A DNA stretch of 64,000 nt from Pelagibius litoralis (GCF_011683915.1 NZ_JAAQPH010000013.1:124001-188000); one strand, 5' to 3'; positions 1 through 10,307 are shown, counted from the stretch's first letter. Numbers and translations are program-made. Notes: generated from the sequence alone by a model not told the origin.

Positions 1-2686
1 TGCCGCTGTCTCCTCCGAGCTCTCGCATCCTCTCAAAGAGGTATCCTTGAACCCTCCAATACGTGCCATCAGGCGGAGGCTCGCGATCATTGATCTTGTT
101 GATCAACCCCGGAATTGTGCCCTTCCAGGTAGCATGGTTTTCCGCGATAGCCTCATCGCGTTTCTTGAACCGCCGGCTGTAGGCCGCCTCGCTCCTCTTC
201 CACTTCTTCTGCTCCTCAGTTTGAGGAGAAGGAATGAGAAGAGATTGCAAACGCACCTCAAGTTCGCGTTCTCCGGCGACCGCACTTTTCATGCGACCGC
301 GCCAAGCTCTCGGGCGTCTTGCTTGAATGTATAACCGGAATGCCAAAGTCAAGGCGACGAGGCGATCATCCAAGAAAGGCTTCACCCCTATCCAACTCAA
401 AACACGTTCAAAATCGTCCTGCTTAAACCTCCAATAATCTCGGAATATTTGAGCGCGCCACCAGTCTACAAGACGCTCTCCTTTCTTCTTGTCGGTAAGT
501 CGGCGACAATCTTCAACGTCATACCAAAATAAGGCGTCATTCAAGTCCAACCAAGCTGGAACTAGCTCACCAAAGTAGGTTTCATTGTCTCGCTCGCCAT
601 AGTGATGCGAGAGCGCGGTTAGAGATATTATTGTAAGAGAGGGGCTTTCAAGCGCCGAAGGGTGTCGTGCTCGAACCAACCTTTCACAGCCACTCGCCGC
701 GGAACCAAGCATCCAGGAGTTTTCTCTTGATATCTCGAAATGCCGATGTTCTACGAAAGGCTCTTCCTGAAGCAAATTCGCCGTTTCGACAATCAGATAC
801 TCAGCATTCTCGATAGAGCATGACTTGAGATAAGACTTTATGGATTGGTTTAAACCATCAGATCGGTGACGTGATGGTCTTTCAGCACCCTTCATCAAGT
901 CGACCAGCTTTGAAGGTGAGATATTCTTGGGCCCGAAGACATCGATGTAGTCCGAGAGACGCGAGCGTTCGGTGAGGCTGCCATCGCTTCCAATAGCTGC
1001 ACATGCACTTGTGACTTCTTCTAGGCTACCCGTGGCAACCAACGCCCGAATTGCAGCAAGCCTTGTATATCTGTCCGCACTCGTGTCCTGCGCGTCGCTC
1101 GCAGCGATATCAGATAATTCCTTCAAGGGACCAAGCTCTATCGAGCGAAGTAACAAGCTTCTGATTTCGGGTCCATGGGCATATCGCACGTGGAGTTCTC
1201 GAACCGTATCAGCGACATCAGGTCGGACAAGGCGCTGGAGCGCATTGTGGTCAACCGAAATCCGCGACGTTTCGCCCTCGGCATATCGAGTGCATATTTT
1301 CTGGAGCAGTTCCTGCCGCACGGGCAGAGGTAGTCTCGACGGATCACCTCCCTCAAACAGGATTTCGGGCCAATTCTTCACGATCCGACGCATGATCCGA
1401 TCATCCATGAGGGCTAACCAGGCAAGGATCGGCCTTAGCTTGGGAACTACAACATCGATCCCATATTGGTTGACAAAGAATAACCCCTCGATAGCTGTTC
1501 GGGAGTTCCCGTCCCGAAGTATATCTTCGAACCATCGCGCCGCCAGGTATTCGAGAGTGTCGCGATGATGAAATCGAACAAAGCCATAGGTCTCGGGCTC
1601 GAAGACTGGTCTGGCCAAAAGTGCCAAACACTCGGACGATGTCCAATCGGTCTGGACGGTCTCGATCTTGACTCCGTTGTTCGGGTTCTTGCTGTCGGGA
1701 ACGAATATTCTTGCTTGACGCATCATACTGACGGCAGCCGCTAACCGCTTAGCACCCGCCAGAGCCTTCTCTCTGGACAATGGATCAACTTGGGCTCGAT
1801 TCGGATCAGCCTCGGTAAGCTTCCGTGCCACATTCGCTTCAACAAGCTCGAAGCGGCTCCCCAACCGACCGTTGGCTCGCCAAAACTCGATGATGTCTTC
1901 TAAGTCTTTCGGTCGGTTCGCAAGGCTGAAGACATCTTCACGTTCGATCTCTTGCACGAGATTATCAGCGTCGCCCACACCGTGCGCCATCGCGAAGGTA
2001 CGCATCTGCTCGGCAGTCAAACCGCGTAAAGTGAAATACCGTATGGGGGATTGGCTCTCAGACTGATCGTCTTCCGCAGGCGGGCCGGGGGAATCATCAT
2101 CCGAACCGACTACATCGTCAGGCTTGTCAGGAGCTTTGTACCGTAATTGCGCATTTAGCATGCTGGCGTCCGTCGTCGGACGCCATGCACCGATCCTGCT
2201 TGTCACAACGATATGGGTCGTCTGCAACGCATTCTTGATTTTTCCTCGCAAACGGCGGATAGCACTCTCAAAATCCTGCGGATTTGAGAGGCGGGCTTCG
2301 TCGATCGAATCCAGAAAAACCCAACACTCCTTCTGATCTCTGACCGCAGACTCCAGCTCCTCGTGATCGCCAATCTCAAACGCACCTCCCCAATCATTCG
2401 CTAGGTGCTCAAGCCTCAAGAAGACCGCGGCATGTCCTTGCGCTCGAAGGAACTCGCATTGATTGCTGATTTCCATGGTCTTCCCGGTTCCCGCAGACGC
2501 CAGGATCACGACACGGTACTCGACTAATAGGTCAGACCAGGAAAGCGCCGAAACCAGACCAAGCTCGGCGCTAGCTTCGAAATTCTCGTCGGCCACATCT
2601 TCCCTGCTGAGACGAACAAACTGCCTGCCTAGTTCGATATACATGCTCGATGTGTCCAAGTTTTTTCTTAGTTGCGGGAATTCCAT
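1..2686 (-). CDS. STAND/NACHT-type P-loop ATPase, C-terminus off the left edge
   Basis: The reading frame is open from an ATG at 2686 to base 1, giving at least 895 residues with no stop. An in-frame stop lies about 60 bases upstream, so the N-terminus is near complete. A Walker A motif (ASAGTGKT, about residues 63-70) is followed by a Walker B-like stretch (CWVFLDSIDEARL) and a sensor-like segment (TTHIVVTSRIG). This layout fits NACHT/STAND signalling ATPases, in which a C-terminal sensor triggers an N-terminal effector. Here only about 60 residues precede the ATPase, so a large N-terminal effector domain is absent. The part after the ATPase is helical and repeat-like, with no catalytic motif that I recognise. 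It is downstream of a small ORF and a restriction-like nuclease on the same strand, so the effector may be that nuclease. Family placement is by motif; the role in defence is inference. Confidence 0.8.
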   Translation of the reverse strand, partial: MEFPQLRKNLDTSSMYIELGRQFVRLSREDVADENFEASAELGLVSALSWSDLLVEYRVVILASAGTGKTMEISNQCEFLRAQGHAAVFLRLEHLANDWGGAFEIGDHEELESAVRDQKECWVFLDSIDEARLSNPQDFESAIRRLRGKIKNALQTTHIVVTSRIGAWRPTTDASMLNAQLRYKAPDKPDDVVGSDDDSPGPPAEDDQSESQSPIRYFTLRGLTAEQMRTFAMAHGVGDADNLVQEIEREDVFSLANRPKDLEDIIEFWRANGRLGSRFELVEANVARKLTEADPNRAQVDPLSREKALAGAKRLAAAVSMMRQARIFVPDSKNPNNGVKIETVQTDWTSSECLALLARPVFEPETYGFVRFHHRDTLEYLAARWFEDILRDGNSRTAIEGLFFVNQYGIDVVVPKLRPILAWLALMDDRIMRRIVKNWPEILFEGGDPSRLPLPVRQELLQKICTRYAEGETSRISVDHNALQRLVRPDVADTVRELHVRYAHGPEIRSLLLRSIELGPLKELSDIAASDAQDTSADRYTRLAAIRALVATGSLEEVTSACAAIGSDGSLTERSRLSDYIDVFGPKNISPSKLVDLMKGAERPSRHRSDGLNQSIKSYLKSCSIENAEYLIVETANLLQEEPFVEHRHFEISRENSWMLGSAASGCERLVRARHPSALESPSLTIISLTALSHHYGERDNETYFGELVPAWLDLNDALFWYDVEDCRRLTDKKKGERLVDWWRAQIFRDYWRFKQDDFERVLSWIGVKPFLDDRLVALTLAFRLYIQARRPRAWRGRMKSAVAGERELEVRLQSLLIPSPQTEEQKKWKRSEAAYSRRFKKRDEAIAENHATWKGTIPGLINKINDREPPPDGTYWRVQGYLFERMRELGGDSG

Positions 2687-2862
2687 CAAACGCAGGTCTT
2701 CTTCTAGCGCAAGTAGAGTGCAGAAGAAAGATTCGAGCTGCTATCGCCGGGGACGACTAACCAGTTCTCAAACCAATCCCGCCGCTGGCTGCAATTTCGG
2801 CAAAGGTGGCTTTCGCCCGGTCGTTGGCCATTTGTTGCGCCTCCCTTAATTGCCGCTACAGG

Positions 2863-3216
2863 TCAATTGCAGTAGTTGATGAGGTGGCTTTTAGCCGTTT
2901 TCTTTGTGCTGTTGAGCAGATCGTTTTCCACTAGGAATTTGGATCCCAGCGTGCTCTTTCCTGGCATTGGATGGGCTTGGAAGATGATGCATTCAAGGGC
3001 CCGCAACCACCGAAACCGACATTCGCTTATGGTGCAGGTTTGACGTTGGCAGAGAACTGCAAGCCGCACCACCAACCAAGAGGGGTCGCTCACAAATTTG
3101 AGGTCATACTCGTACTCTCGGTGTGCCCGGCAAGCTAGACTCTCTGACAGCCTCTTCTGCTGTTCTACGCTAGCAAAGTCTGCAGGAGATCGATTTGGAT
3201 CGCGAGGCACAACCAC
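2863..3216 (-). CDS. Hypothetical protein, 117 aa, coupled to the nuclease gene
   Basis: A GTG at 3216 directly follows the TGA of the upstream nuclease gene with no gap, which suggests translational coupling. The product has 117 residues with several cysteines and arginines and matches no family I recognise. The STAND ATPase starts 176 bases downstream. It could be a small partner of the system, or a spurious ORF or decayed remnant; its rather low-complexity, Cys/Arg-rich composition keeps confidence low. Confidence 0.35.
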   Translation of the reverse strand: MVVPRDPNRSPADFASVEQQKRLSESLACRAHREYEYDLKFVSDPSWLVVRLAVLCQRQTCTISECRFRWLRALECIIFQAHPMPGKSTLGSKFLVENDLLNSTKKTAKSHLINYCN

Positions 3217-4332
3217 TCATTTGATTATGATGTCGAAGGTGCCTTCCCCGCGAAGATCCATCTGAGGCGGCAGCATTGCTTGGATGGCACTTGGAACGCT
3301 ATCAAATCGGAAGTCATAGATGATGTCGAATGTACCACGAAATCGATCGTCTTGAATGTATCCGACCGCCTCGGTAAACGCGGTCATTGCGAAGCCAAAC
3401 GGTAGAGGAAACTTTACTGCACCAGGCGCCTGACCAACAAGTGCGGGAGGCACTCCCGGAGGAATAGGAAATTCCACTCCTGGTCTGAGTGCCGCGCGTA
3501 CAACGTTCTGGAAGATCGTCGGACTCTCAACATTGTTCGATATGAATTCGTCAGCGGTGGAGAAAACCAGTACGTCCATGCCAGCGGCTTTGTTAATCTG
3601 ATCAAGAACACTGTACGGCCCCGCCAAATCGAGCTCGCCTTGTATCCGGCCGTCAGGCAATCGGTAAGCTGCTTCACCGATGACAGAAGCCCTCATTCCA
3701 TCCATGTGCCCGATCGAATCTTGAAAGGCCTGCACGTCTGTTGAATGACGAGTATACTCTAGGTGCCCCCCTGACAACTGGATCTTCGAGTTGTACCCTT
3801 TAGCTAGAGGCTTCTTGAGATCAACCGGCACATGGACTCGGCGTTTTATAGCCTCGGGACCAAGTAGATTCTCGATGTTTGGCATAAGCGCCTCTGTCTC
3901 GTCGGTCCTCCAAGAAAAGATCGGCTCGTCAGGCGCGCTCAAACGATACAGCTGGAACTCACGGCCATTCGTGAGCAGCGAAAAGACTGCACCGATTTCA
4001 GGATGGGCCGCATAGGTATGAGCCTGATGTGCATCGTCGACCGTCAGCTCCTGGCTTGGCGCTTTCACTTCGACGACCCAACGCCCAAACGATACAATCT
4101 CACAGATGTAATCAGCCCGCCCTACTAGATCAGGATCCTTGCTTGGTTTCTTTCGACCAAGAAAGGCCTTACTGTAGCTAAGTCGCTTTTCCGTCAAAAT
4201 GTTAGCTTCAGTGCCTTGCCTGTAACCAAGTTTGTGTAAGAGCGGACGAACGATCATTTCACGCACATCCGCCTCATTCATTGTCTCGATATCGTATGAA
4301 CCAAACAAACTAGTCACTGTGCGCCAATCCAA
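3217..4332 (-). CDS. Restriction-like nuclease with type I HsdR N-terminal fold
   Basis: The protein has 371 residues. The N-terminal 140 residues resemble the HsdR_N / HSDR_N_2 nuclease domain: D74 followed by E88-V-K90 (RADY...VVEVKAP) gives the D-X13-E-X-K pattern of PD-(D/E)XK nucleases. The motif is followed by a QAHTYAAHPEIG segment typical of the family. The C-terminal half (about 190-371) is unassigned, and no helicase motor is present, unlike true HsdR. It is first in a minus-strand run with a 117-aa ORF and a STAND ATPase, so it may be the DNA-cutting effector of that unit (inference). No methyltransferase or specificity subunit is nearby, which argues against a classical type I restriction system. 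Confidence 0.75.
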   Translation of the reverse strand: MDWRTVTSLFGSYDIETMNEADVREMIVRPLLHKLGYRQGTEANILTEKRLSYSKAFLGRKKPSKDPDLVGRADYICEIVSFGRWVVEVKAPSQELTVDDAHQAHTYAAHPEIGAVFSLLTNGREFQLYRLSAPDEPIFSWRTDETEALMPNIENLLGPEAIKRRVHVPVDLKKPLAKGYNSKIQLSGGHLEYTRHSTDVQAFQDSIGHMDGMRASVIGEAAYRLPDGRIQGELDLAGPYSVLDQINKAAGMDVLVFSTADEFISNNVESPTIFQNVVRAALRPGVEFPIPPGVPPALVGQAPGAVKFPLPFGFAMTAFTEAVGYIQDDRFRGTFDIIYDFRFDSVPSAIQAMLPPQMDLRGEGTFDIIIK

Positions 4333-5129
4333 TTGCTATGGAAGAAAATAGATCAACAACTCTTACTTAAAAAGTATTGTTGGTTTTCCACACAATAGCT
4401 TACCTGAAGTTGAACTCTAATCGAGCAATTCATGACGTGCGGCTTTCGTATCCCGCAATCGTCCGACTGTCGTATAGCTGAACGCAATTCAAAGATAATC
4501 AACTTCGGATCGCAAGTCAGGATCAAATCCGAGTGGCCGAGACGGCGAAACGGACTGAGTTTACGAGAGCCACGTCTGAGCACGTCAGGGGTAATGAGAC
4601 TACCCTGCCGTTATGTGACACTACAGATCCGGCGCCTCACTCCCTCTCCTGCTCCCGACATGCGCCGCCCAACGCCTACAATGGCACTCATCAGGTAGTT
4701 AGCTAGTCGCCCGAGGCCAGACCACAGTACGTGAATTGCTGATTGCGGCTTTTGCCATAACCGGAACAGACCTGGCTTACAGACGAGGGAAATCTCGAGA
4801 ACGGCGCTCCGACAGATCGTGCTTACCAGCAATGCGTTGGGACTGTCCCCGGCGGCCAGGGAACGGCTCACCGCGCCGGAGCCGGAGCGATATCCAAAAT
4901 TTGCAAATCTGATCGGCGCATGCGGACAAACGGCCATTACCCGGCACACCGACCAGCGCGTAGAAAAAGCGAACCAACCGCCTGCTAACTTATACGGTAG
5001 AAATCTCGCCTTGCGCTCATAGTCCTGCCGAGCAGGCGGAGCAAACTTGCGTTATGGCAGCAGAATTGCCAAGAGTAAGAATAGAAAAGAGCCATGCTAT
5101 GATTTCGGATCGCTACGGACGAGGAGCTT
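4333..5129. other. Intergenic stretch, no gene supported
   Basis: About 800 bases between the nuclease gene and the HIRAN gene. Short open frames occur on both strands but none has a recognisable product, a good ribosome binding site or a neighbour relationship. The nuclease promoter must lie at the left end of this stretch. I see no tRNA, repeat array or IS end. Confidence 0.5.
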
Positions 5130-5546
5130 ATGTTTTCACTATTCCGCCGAAACAAAAAGAAACCTCCCGAAATCCAATTAGCTACCATCACAAATGGACC
5201 AGGGACGTATTTAGTCGAAGCTGTAGGGGAGAGTAAATATCAAGACACACTGGAGAAGATATGCGGAGGGCGGACTGAGAACGGTCATCGTTACAAAGTC
5301 GATGCTTATCTTTATCCTGAAGATGACAATCCGCATGACAACCAAGCGATCTTGATTGTGATCGATGATGAGCCTGTTGGCTATCTCGATCGTGCTACGG
5401 CACGTAGTTTTCGGAAGGCCATGGCGAAAATTGCGCCTAATGGAACGATAGCCAAGTGCCCTGGTATGATTGTTGGCGGATGGGATAGGGGAGACGGTGA
5501 TGAAGGATACTTTGGCGTTAGGCTCGACCTTCCATCTGACCCATGA
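5130..5546 (+). CDS. HIRAN domain protein
   Basis: The protein has 138 residues. After a basic N-terminus (FRRNKKK) it has the HIRAN pattern: a V-G-E-S-x-Y start near residue 32, then YKVDAYLYPEDDNPHDNQAI and a VGYLDRATA segment. HIRAN domains bind DNA ends or stalled-fork structures and are often found as small single-domain proteins in bacterial accessory regions. There is no fused helicase or nuclease here, so it would have to act with a partner. It sits convergent to the trypsin-like protease gene and close to a RecB-helicase, which suits a DNA-damage or defence setting (inference). Confidence 0.75.
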   Translation: MFSLFRRNKKKPPEIQLATITNGPGTYLVEAVGESKYQDTLEKICGGRTENGHRYKVDAYLYPEDDNPHDNQAILIVIDDEPVGYLDRATARSFRKAMAKIAPNGTIAKCPGMIVGGWDRGDGDEGYFGVRLDLPSDP

Positions 5547-5664
5547 ACTTCGCGAACCAAGCTCCGCTATCCCCGACGTGCCGCCGACGAGCCAGTCCTT
5601 CACGGGAAATTTCAGGATAAAGCGATATCGCAAAATGACGCGGCGCGCTATGGCGCAGCTATAT

Positions 5665-6516
5665 CTAGTCGACAGGATGATCGAGAATCAGGTGTCCAAA
5701 CGCTGCGAGGTCGCGGAGCGTCAACACTTCGTGCTTCCGATCACTAGGGATCTGTTGGTATTCCCAAATGCCTTCTGAAAGCATGAGATTGTTGAAGCCA
5801 AGATCCAAAGCGTGCCGAAGCGGCGTAAGGAATGAGGTAACGACGCCTTCGTGCTCGCCAACTCCAAAGTCTATACTGCTTTGGACAACACCCACTATTC
5901 GTCCTTCTGAATCGAAGGCCGGCGCCCCGCTGGCACCGCCTTCGATCGGAACAGTGGTCTGGTAGGCCTCTACCTGATGAGCATCGTATTTGCCCGGCTC
6001 ACGAATGCACTCGAACTGGCCTTCAAAGCGATCAGCGAACATTTCGACGCAGCTGCTCTTGTCAACTGTGAAGTCAAGTAGCGCGTTTCGCGGATAAGCG
6101 AAAACCACTAGGTTTGAACCGGGCACGGGATGCCGCAGAGTCAAGATTGGGCGCAGGTTTCTCAGTGGTTGCTCAGGGAACTGCGAAATGAAGTTATCAG
6201 CCTCAGCTAGCGCGACATCCGCATAGTGCGAATAGCTAATCCGTGTGACTGGGCGTATGTGTAACGCATTCCCAGTGTCATGAAGAATCCGCAGGCTATG
6301 GCGGCCCGGACTATCCGACTTAACGATATGATCGAAGACATGCCGTGCCGTTAGGAAGAGACCATAGCGTGTAACATAGAAGCCGGTCCCAATGACTTGC
6401 AGCTTGCCGGGTTCGAGTTCTCTCAGAATCGGAACGACACCCGTCGTCGCGGAGATAATCTTACCATCGCCCGTACGCGCTTGGTGGTTTGCCGGAATGT
6501 CTTTGGGTCTGGACAT
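5665..6516 (-). CDS. Trypsin-like serine protease (S1/HtrA-type fold), cytoplasmic
   Basis: The catalytic triad is visible: His59 in FLTARHVF, Asp100 in YADVAL and Ser196 in GGASGAPAF, numbered from the ATG at 6516. That start was chosen because AAAGAG lies 7 bases upstream; an earlier ATG at 6531 and a longer frame to 6753 are possible but lack such a site. There is no signal peptide and no PDZ domain, so the protein (283 aa) is probably cytoplasmic. Trypsin-like domains of this sort recur in anti-phage systems as effector proteases, usually with a sensor partner; no sensor domain is fused here. Its operon is apparently monocistronic, and it may act alone or with the neighbouring HIRAN protein (inference). 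Confidence 0.75.
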   Translation of the reverse strand: MSRPKDIPANHQARTGDGKIISATTGVVPILRELEPGKLQVIGTGFYVTRYGLFLTARHVFDHIVKSDSPGRHSLRILHDTGNALHIRPVTRISYSHYADVALAEADNFISQFPEQPLRNLRPILTLRHPVPGSNLVVFAYPRNALLDFTVDKSSCVEMFADRFEGQFECIREPGKYDAHQVEAYQTTVPIEGGASGAPAFDSEGRIVGVVQSSIDFGVGEHEGVVTSFLTPLRHALDLGFNNLMLSEGIWEYQQIPSDRKHEVLTLRDLAAFGHLILDHPVD

Positions 6517-6902
6517 ATAGTCTCTTTTCATCGCGCAATGCTTACATTGATTGTGCCCTGACGCCCGACCCCCATCAACTCGATAGGCGCGTTCCTGATG
6601 CCAATTACTATCCTTACCCTGATTCAGAGCGCAGGCCTCGGAAGACCGATCAACCAGCGCGACGTGATCTGTAGTGGTCCGCACTGAAGGCCTGGAACAC
6701 CCGTCGAGGTCCAGGGGCTGTGCGCATCGGAATGCCCTTTGGCAAGCTGCCAAAGCCCGCCAGGACGTCTTCGCTAGGACCTAAACGACGATGCAGCGAA
6801 TTTTGAGCCGTCTCTACGAATCGACTGAGAATGACTTGCATTTTCGTCAGCGCCTACAACCAATATTTGGTCCTAGACTGCTTCCGCATTAGAGTACCCA
6901 GT

Positions 6903-9900
6903 ATGAGGAAAGTCGGGGACTCACTACAACTCACTGCAACCGACCTCGTCGGTTATCTGAACTGCCATCATCTTTCCGAGCTGGACCAGGCTGTCGCCGA
7001 AGGCATTCTCGACAAGCCGAAAGTCTGGGACCCCCTGCTTGAAATTCTGTGGGAACGGGGAGCTATCCACGAACAGAACTATGTGGATCATCTGACGAAT
7101 GCGGGTTTGAACGTCGTCAGAATTGACGGCATCGAGGTAACCGATTCCGCTGTCGACCAAACACTTGAGGCGATGACAACTGGCGCCGAAGTGATTGTGC
7201 AGGGCGCGCTGGCGCATGAAGCTTGGGTGGGGCGTGCTGACATATTGAGCCGCGTCGAAGTTCCAAGCGCGCTAGGCTCATGGTCGTATGAAGCGGTCGA
7301 TACGAAGCTAACGCGTGAAACAAAGGCTGGGACGGTGCTCCAACTCTGCCTTTATTCGGAGCTTCTGGGTCAGGCGCAGGGCGCAGCGCCGGAGTGGATG
7401 TACGTGATCGCGCCGTGGTCTGATTTTGAGCCACAGCGATATCGCTTCGCCGATTACGGGGCATATTTCAGGCAGGTCAGACATCGCCTGCTGCGCAGCG
7501 TCGCCAAGCCGGACGCAGAAGAGACCTATCCCGACCCAATAGCGCACTGCGACATTTGTCGGTGGCGCGAGGCTTGCGACAAGCGCCGCCGCGACGACGA
7601 TCACCTTTGTCTTGTAGCGGGAATCTCGAAACTCCAGATTAGTGAGCTGAAAGCCCAGGGCATTGCGACTTTGCAGAATCTTGCTGAATTGGCACTGCCA
7701 TTGCCGTGGAAGCCAGATCGCGGCTCGGTCGAGGCCATCACAGGCGTTCGCGAGCAGGCGCGAATCCAGTGCGAAGCCCGAGTGGCCGGCGAACGAAAAT
7801 TCGAAGTCCTGCCGCTCGAACACGGTTTTGGTCTAACGCGCCTGCCCGAACCCTCTGAAGGGGATATCTTTCTCGATCTTGAAGGCGACCCGTTCGTGAC
7901 AGAGCATGGCCTGGAATACCTCTTTGGCTACCTCTTCAATGAAGAGAACGGCAACGAAGCCTATGTGGGCGATTGGGCCCTCACCCGCACCGATGAAAAA
8001 CAAGTATTCGAGCGTTTTGTCGATTTCGTGATGGGCCGGTGGGAGACGTTTCCCGACCTTCACATCTACCACTATGCGCCATACGAGCCAGGAGCGCTTA
8101 AGCGCCTCATGGGTCGGTATGCAAGCCGAGAAGAAGAGATCGACCGCATGCTCCGGGCCGGCCTGTTCATAGATCTCTATCAGGTCGTGCGGCACGCCGT
8201 GCGCGCAAGCGTGGAGAGCTATTCCATCAAGCAACTGGAACCGTTCTATGGGTTTGAGCGGGAAATAGCGCTTCCCGATGCGAACGTGGCCCTGGCTAAT
8301 TTTCAGGCAAATCTCGAATTGGATGACGCTGCCTCGATCTCCGAAGAGACCAAGGCGATAGTCATGGACTATAACCGGGATGACTGCCTCGCCGCTGCCG
8401 GGCTACGCGAATGGCTAGAATCTCTGCGAAGCCAGATTGTCGCTGACGGGACCGACGTTCCCCGACCGGAGCCGGGTGACGGTTCTCCAAACGAGAAAAT
8501 TAGTGACTGGCTGAAGCTGATAAACGCGTTGTTCGAAAAGCTCACTGCCGATGTTCCGGCTGACCCGCAAGAGCGGGATGAGGATCAGCAGGCCCGCTGG
8601 GTTCTGGCTAACGTGCTCGATTACCATCGGCGTGAAGAAAAATCGGTGTGGTGGGAATTCTATCGGCTGGCGGAGCTGTCAGCCGAAGACCTGATCGATG
8701 AGCGGGCGGGTCTCTCCGGCCTGATCTATGTTGGTGAAGCCGGGGGAACAGCAAGAGCCCCAATTCACCGATATCGCTTTCCGCCACAGGAAACTCAGTT
8801 GCGTGGTGACGAAGACCTGCACAACCTTGGCGGAGCCAAGCTTGGCAAGATCGCAGCGATCTCGCTGGAGAACCTTACGGTTGATATTAAGAAGCGGCAG
8901 GATAGCGCAAGCATTCATACCCAGGCCGCTTTCGCGCACAAGTTTATTGGCAAGGAGCCAATCAAGAACGCCCTGGTGCGGATCGGGCAGTACGTGGCCG
9001 ATCATGGATTAGCTGGGAACGGTCCCTATCAGGCCGCACGCGATTTGTTGCTAAGGGAGCCCCCGGGCGTAGAGGAGCAGTCACTTCACCTTGAGGGCGA
9101 ATCGACGGTGGATGCCGCCGTGCGCCTCTGCGCGCATCTGGCCGGCGGAATTCTTCCCATCCAGGGGCCACCTGGCGCGGGCAAGACCTTTACCGGCGCC
9201 CAAATGATTTGCGAGCTGGTCCGACGGGGTAAGACGGTCGGCATCACAGCGAATAGCCACAAGGTCATCCGCAACCTGATAAACGAGACCATTAAAGTGG
9301 CCGACGAAACGGGTGTCGATCTGCAATGCTGCCAGAAGGCAGACGAGGTTGAAGATCCACCGCACCGCCTGCGTTTTGCAGCGCGAAGCGAGGATCTGAA
9401 TGCGGCGCTGGGCAATACGGCGGAAGTTGGTGGCGGGACGGCTTGGCATTGGTCGCGGGAAGATGCATTCGAATGCGTCGACGTACTCTTTGTCGACGAA
9501 GCTGCGCAAATGGCCCTGGCCGACGTTCTAGCTATCTCACAGGCTGCTAAAACAGTCGTGCTGATCGGCGATCCGCAGCAGCTCGATCAGCCGCGACAAG
9601 GCACTCATCCGGATGGCACAGACGTCTCAGCGCTCGATCACATCCTAGCAGGAGAGCAGACCATTCCTCCGGACAAGGGACTGTTCCTCGAAGAGACTTG
9701 GCGGTTACACCCCGATATCTGCGCTTACACCTCCGAGCTATTTTACGAAGGCAAACTCAAGTCGAGGGCCGGGCTCGACAAGCAGGTGATCAAACCACCG
9801 GACTCTCCGGTCAGCGGCGCGGGCCTATTTTTCTTACCAGTCGAGCATAGCGGCAACCAGAATAGTTCCCCCGAAGAAGCCGAAGCGGTTGTAGCGATCG

Positions 9901-10307
9901 TGAAAGGCATCCTCGAAAGCAAGGCAAGCTGGGTTGACCGTGATGGAGAAGAGCAGCTGATCGCACTGGATGATGTTGTGATCATCACACCGTATAACGC
10001 GCAGGTGTTCGAAATTCAGGAGCGCCTGCCGGGTGCGCGCGTGGGCACGGTAGACAAGTTCCAGGGCCAGCAAGCGCCTATAGCGATTTATTCGACGGCC
10101 ACGTCAAGCCATGCTGATGCCCCTCGCGGAATGGAGTTCCTGTACAACCTACATCGGCTCAATGTTGCGACGTCGCGCGCTAAATGCATATCCCTTATCG
10201 TCAGTTCGCCGCAGATCTTCGAAGCCGAATGCCGGACGCCCCGACAGATTCAGCTCGCAAATGCGTTTTGCCGATATCTCGAAATGGCGCAGTGCCTCCC
10301 AGACTAG
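6903..10307 (+). CDS. RecB-like nuclease fused to SF1 helicase (TM0106 type)
   Basis: The protein has about 1134 residues. The N-terminal half resembles TM0106-type RecB-family nucleases (LTATDLVGYLNCHHL start, AVDTKLTRETKAGTVLQLCLYSELL nuclease core, then a C-x2-C-x5-C cluster HCDICRWREAC). A DnaQ/RNase H-like middle segment (IFLDLEGDPF...HIYHYAPYE) follows. The C-terminal half is an SF1 helicase with Walker A GPPGAGKT near residue 755, DEAAQ near 861, GDPQQLDQP, and the motif V/VI region GTVDKFQGQQA...NVATSRAK. The start at 6903 is chosen because the family begins shortly before the L-T-A-T-D-L motif; the frame extends back to 6831. Such proteins process DNA ends, and this one resembles stand-alone helicase-nucleases of repair and defence islands. 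Confidence 0.88.
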   Translation: MRKVGDSLQLTATDLVGYLNCHHLSELDQAVAEGILDKPKVWDPLLEILWERGAIHEQNYVDHLTNAGLNVVRIDGIEVTDSAVDQTLEAMTTGAEVIVQGALAHEAWVGRADILSRVEVPSALGSWSYEAVDTKLTRETKAGTVLQLCLYSELLGQAQGAAPEWMYVIAPWSDFEPQRYRFADYGAYFRQVRHRLLRSVAKPDAEETYPDPIAHCDICRWREACDKRRRDDDHLCLVAGISKLQISELKAQGIATLQNLAELALPLPWKPDRGSVEAITGVREQARIQCEARVAGERKFEVLPLEHGFGLTRLPEPSEGDIFLDLEGDPFVTEHGLEYLFGYLFNEENGNEAYVGDWALTRTDEKQVFERFVDFVMGRWETFPDLHIYHYAPYEPGALKRLMGRYASREEEIDRMLRAGLFIDLYQVVRHAVRASVESYSIKQLEPFYGFEREIALPDANVALANFQANLELDDAASISEETKAIVMDYNRDDCLAAAGLREWLESLRSQIVADGTDVPRPEPGDGSPNEKISDWLKLINALFEKLTADVPADPQERDEDQQARWVLANVLDYHRREEKSVWWEFYRLAELSAEDLIDERAGLSGLIYVGEAGGTARAPIHRYRFPPQETQLRGDEDLHNLGGAKLGKIAAISLENLTVDIKKRQDSASIHTQAAFAHKFIGKEPIKNALVRIGQYVADHGLAGNGPYQAARDLLLREPPGVEEQSLHLEGESTVDAAVRLCAHLAGGILPIQGPPGAGKTFTGAQMICELVRRGKTVGITANSHKVIRNLINETIKVADETGVDLQCCQKADEVEDPPHRLRFAARSEDLNAALGNTAEVGGGTAWHWSREDAFECVDVLFVDEAAQMALADVLAISQAAKTVVLIGDPQQLDQPRQGTHPDGTDVSALDHILAGEQTIPPDKGLFLEETWRLHPDICAYTSELFYEGKLKSRAGLDKQVIKPPDSPVSGAGLFFLPVEHSGNQNSSPEEAEAVVAIVKGILESKASWVDRDGEEQLIALDDVVIITPYNAQVFEIQERLPGARVGTVDKFQGQQAPIAIYSTATSSHADAPRGMEFLYNLHRLNVATSRAKCISLIVSSPQIFEAECRTPRQIQLANAFCRYLEMAQCLPD

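Noticed and set aside
972-1568. 198-aa plus-strand open frame
   Set aside because: It is antisense to the STAND ATPase gene, whose minus frame shows clear P-loop motifs; the plus frame is Ser/Arg-rich with no family resemblance.
2463-2849. 128-aa plus-strand open frame
   Set aside because: It is antisense to the Walker A region of the STAND ATPase.
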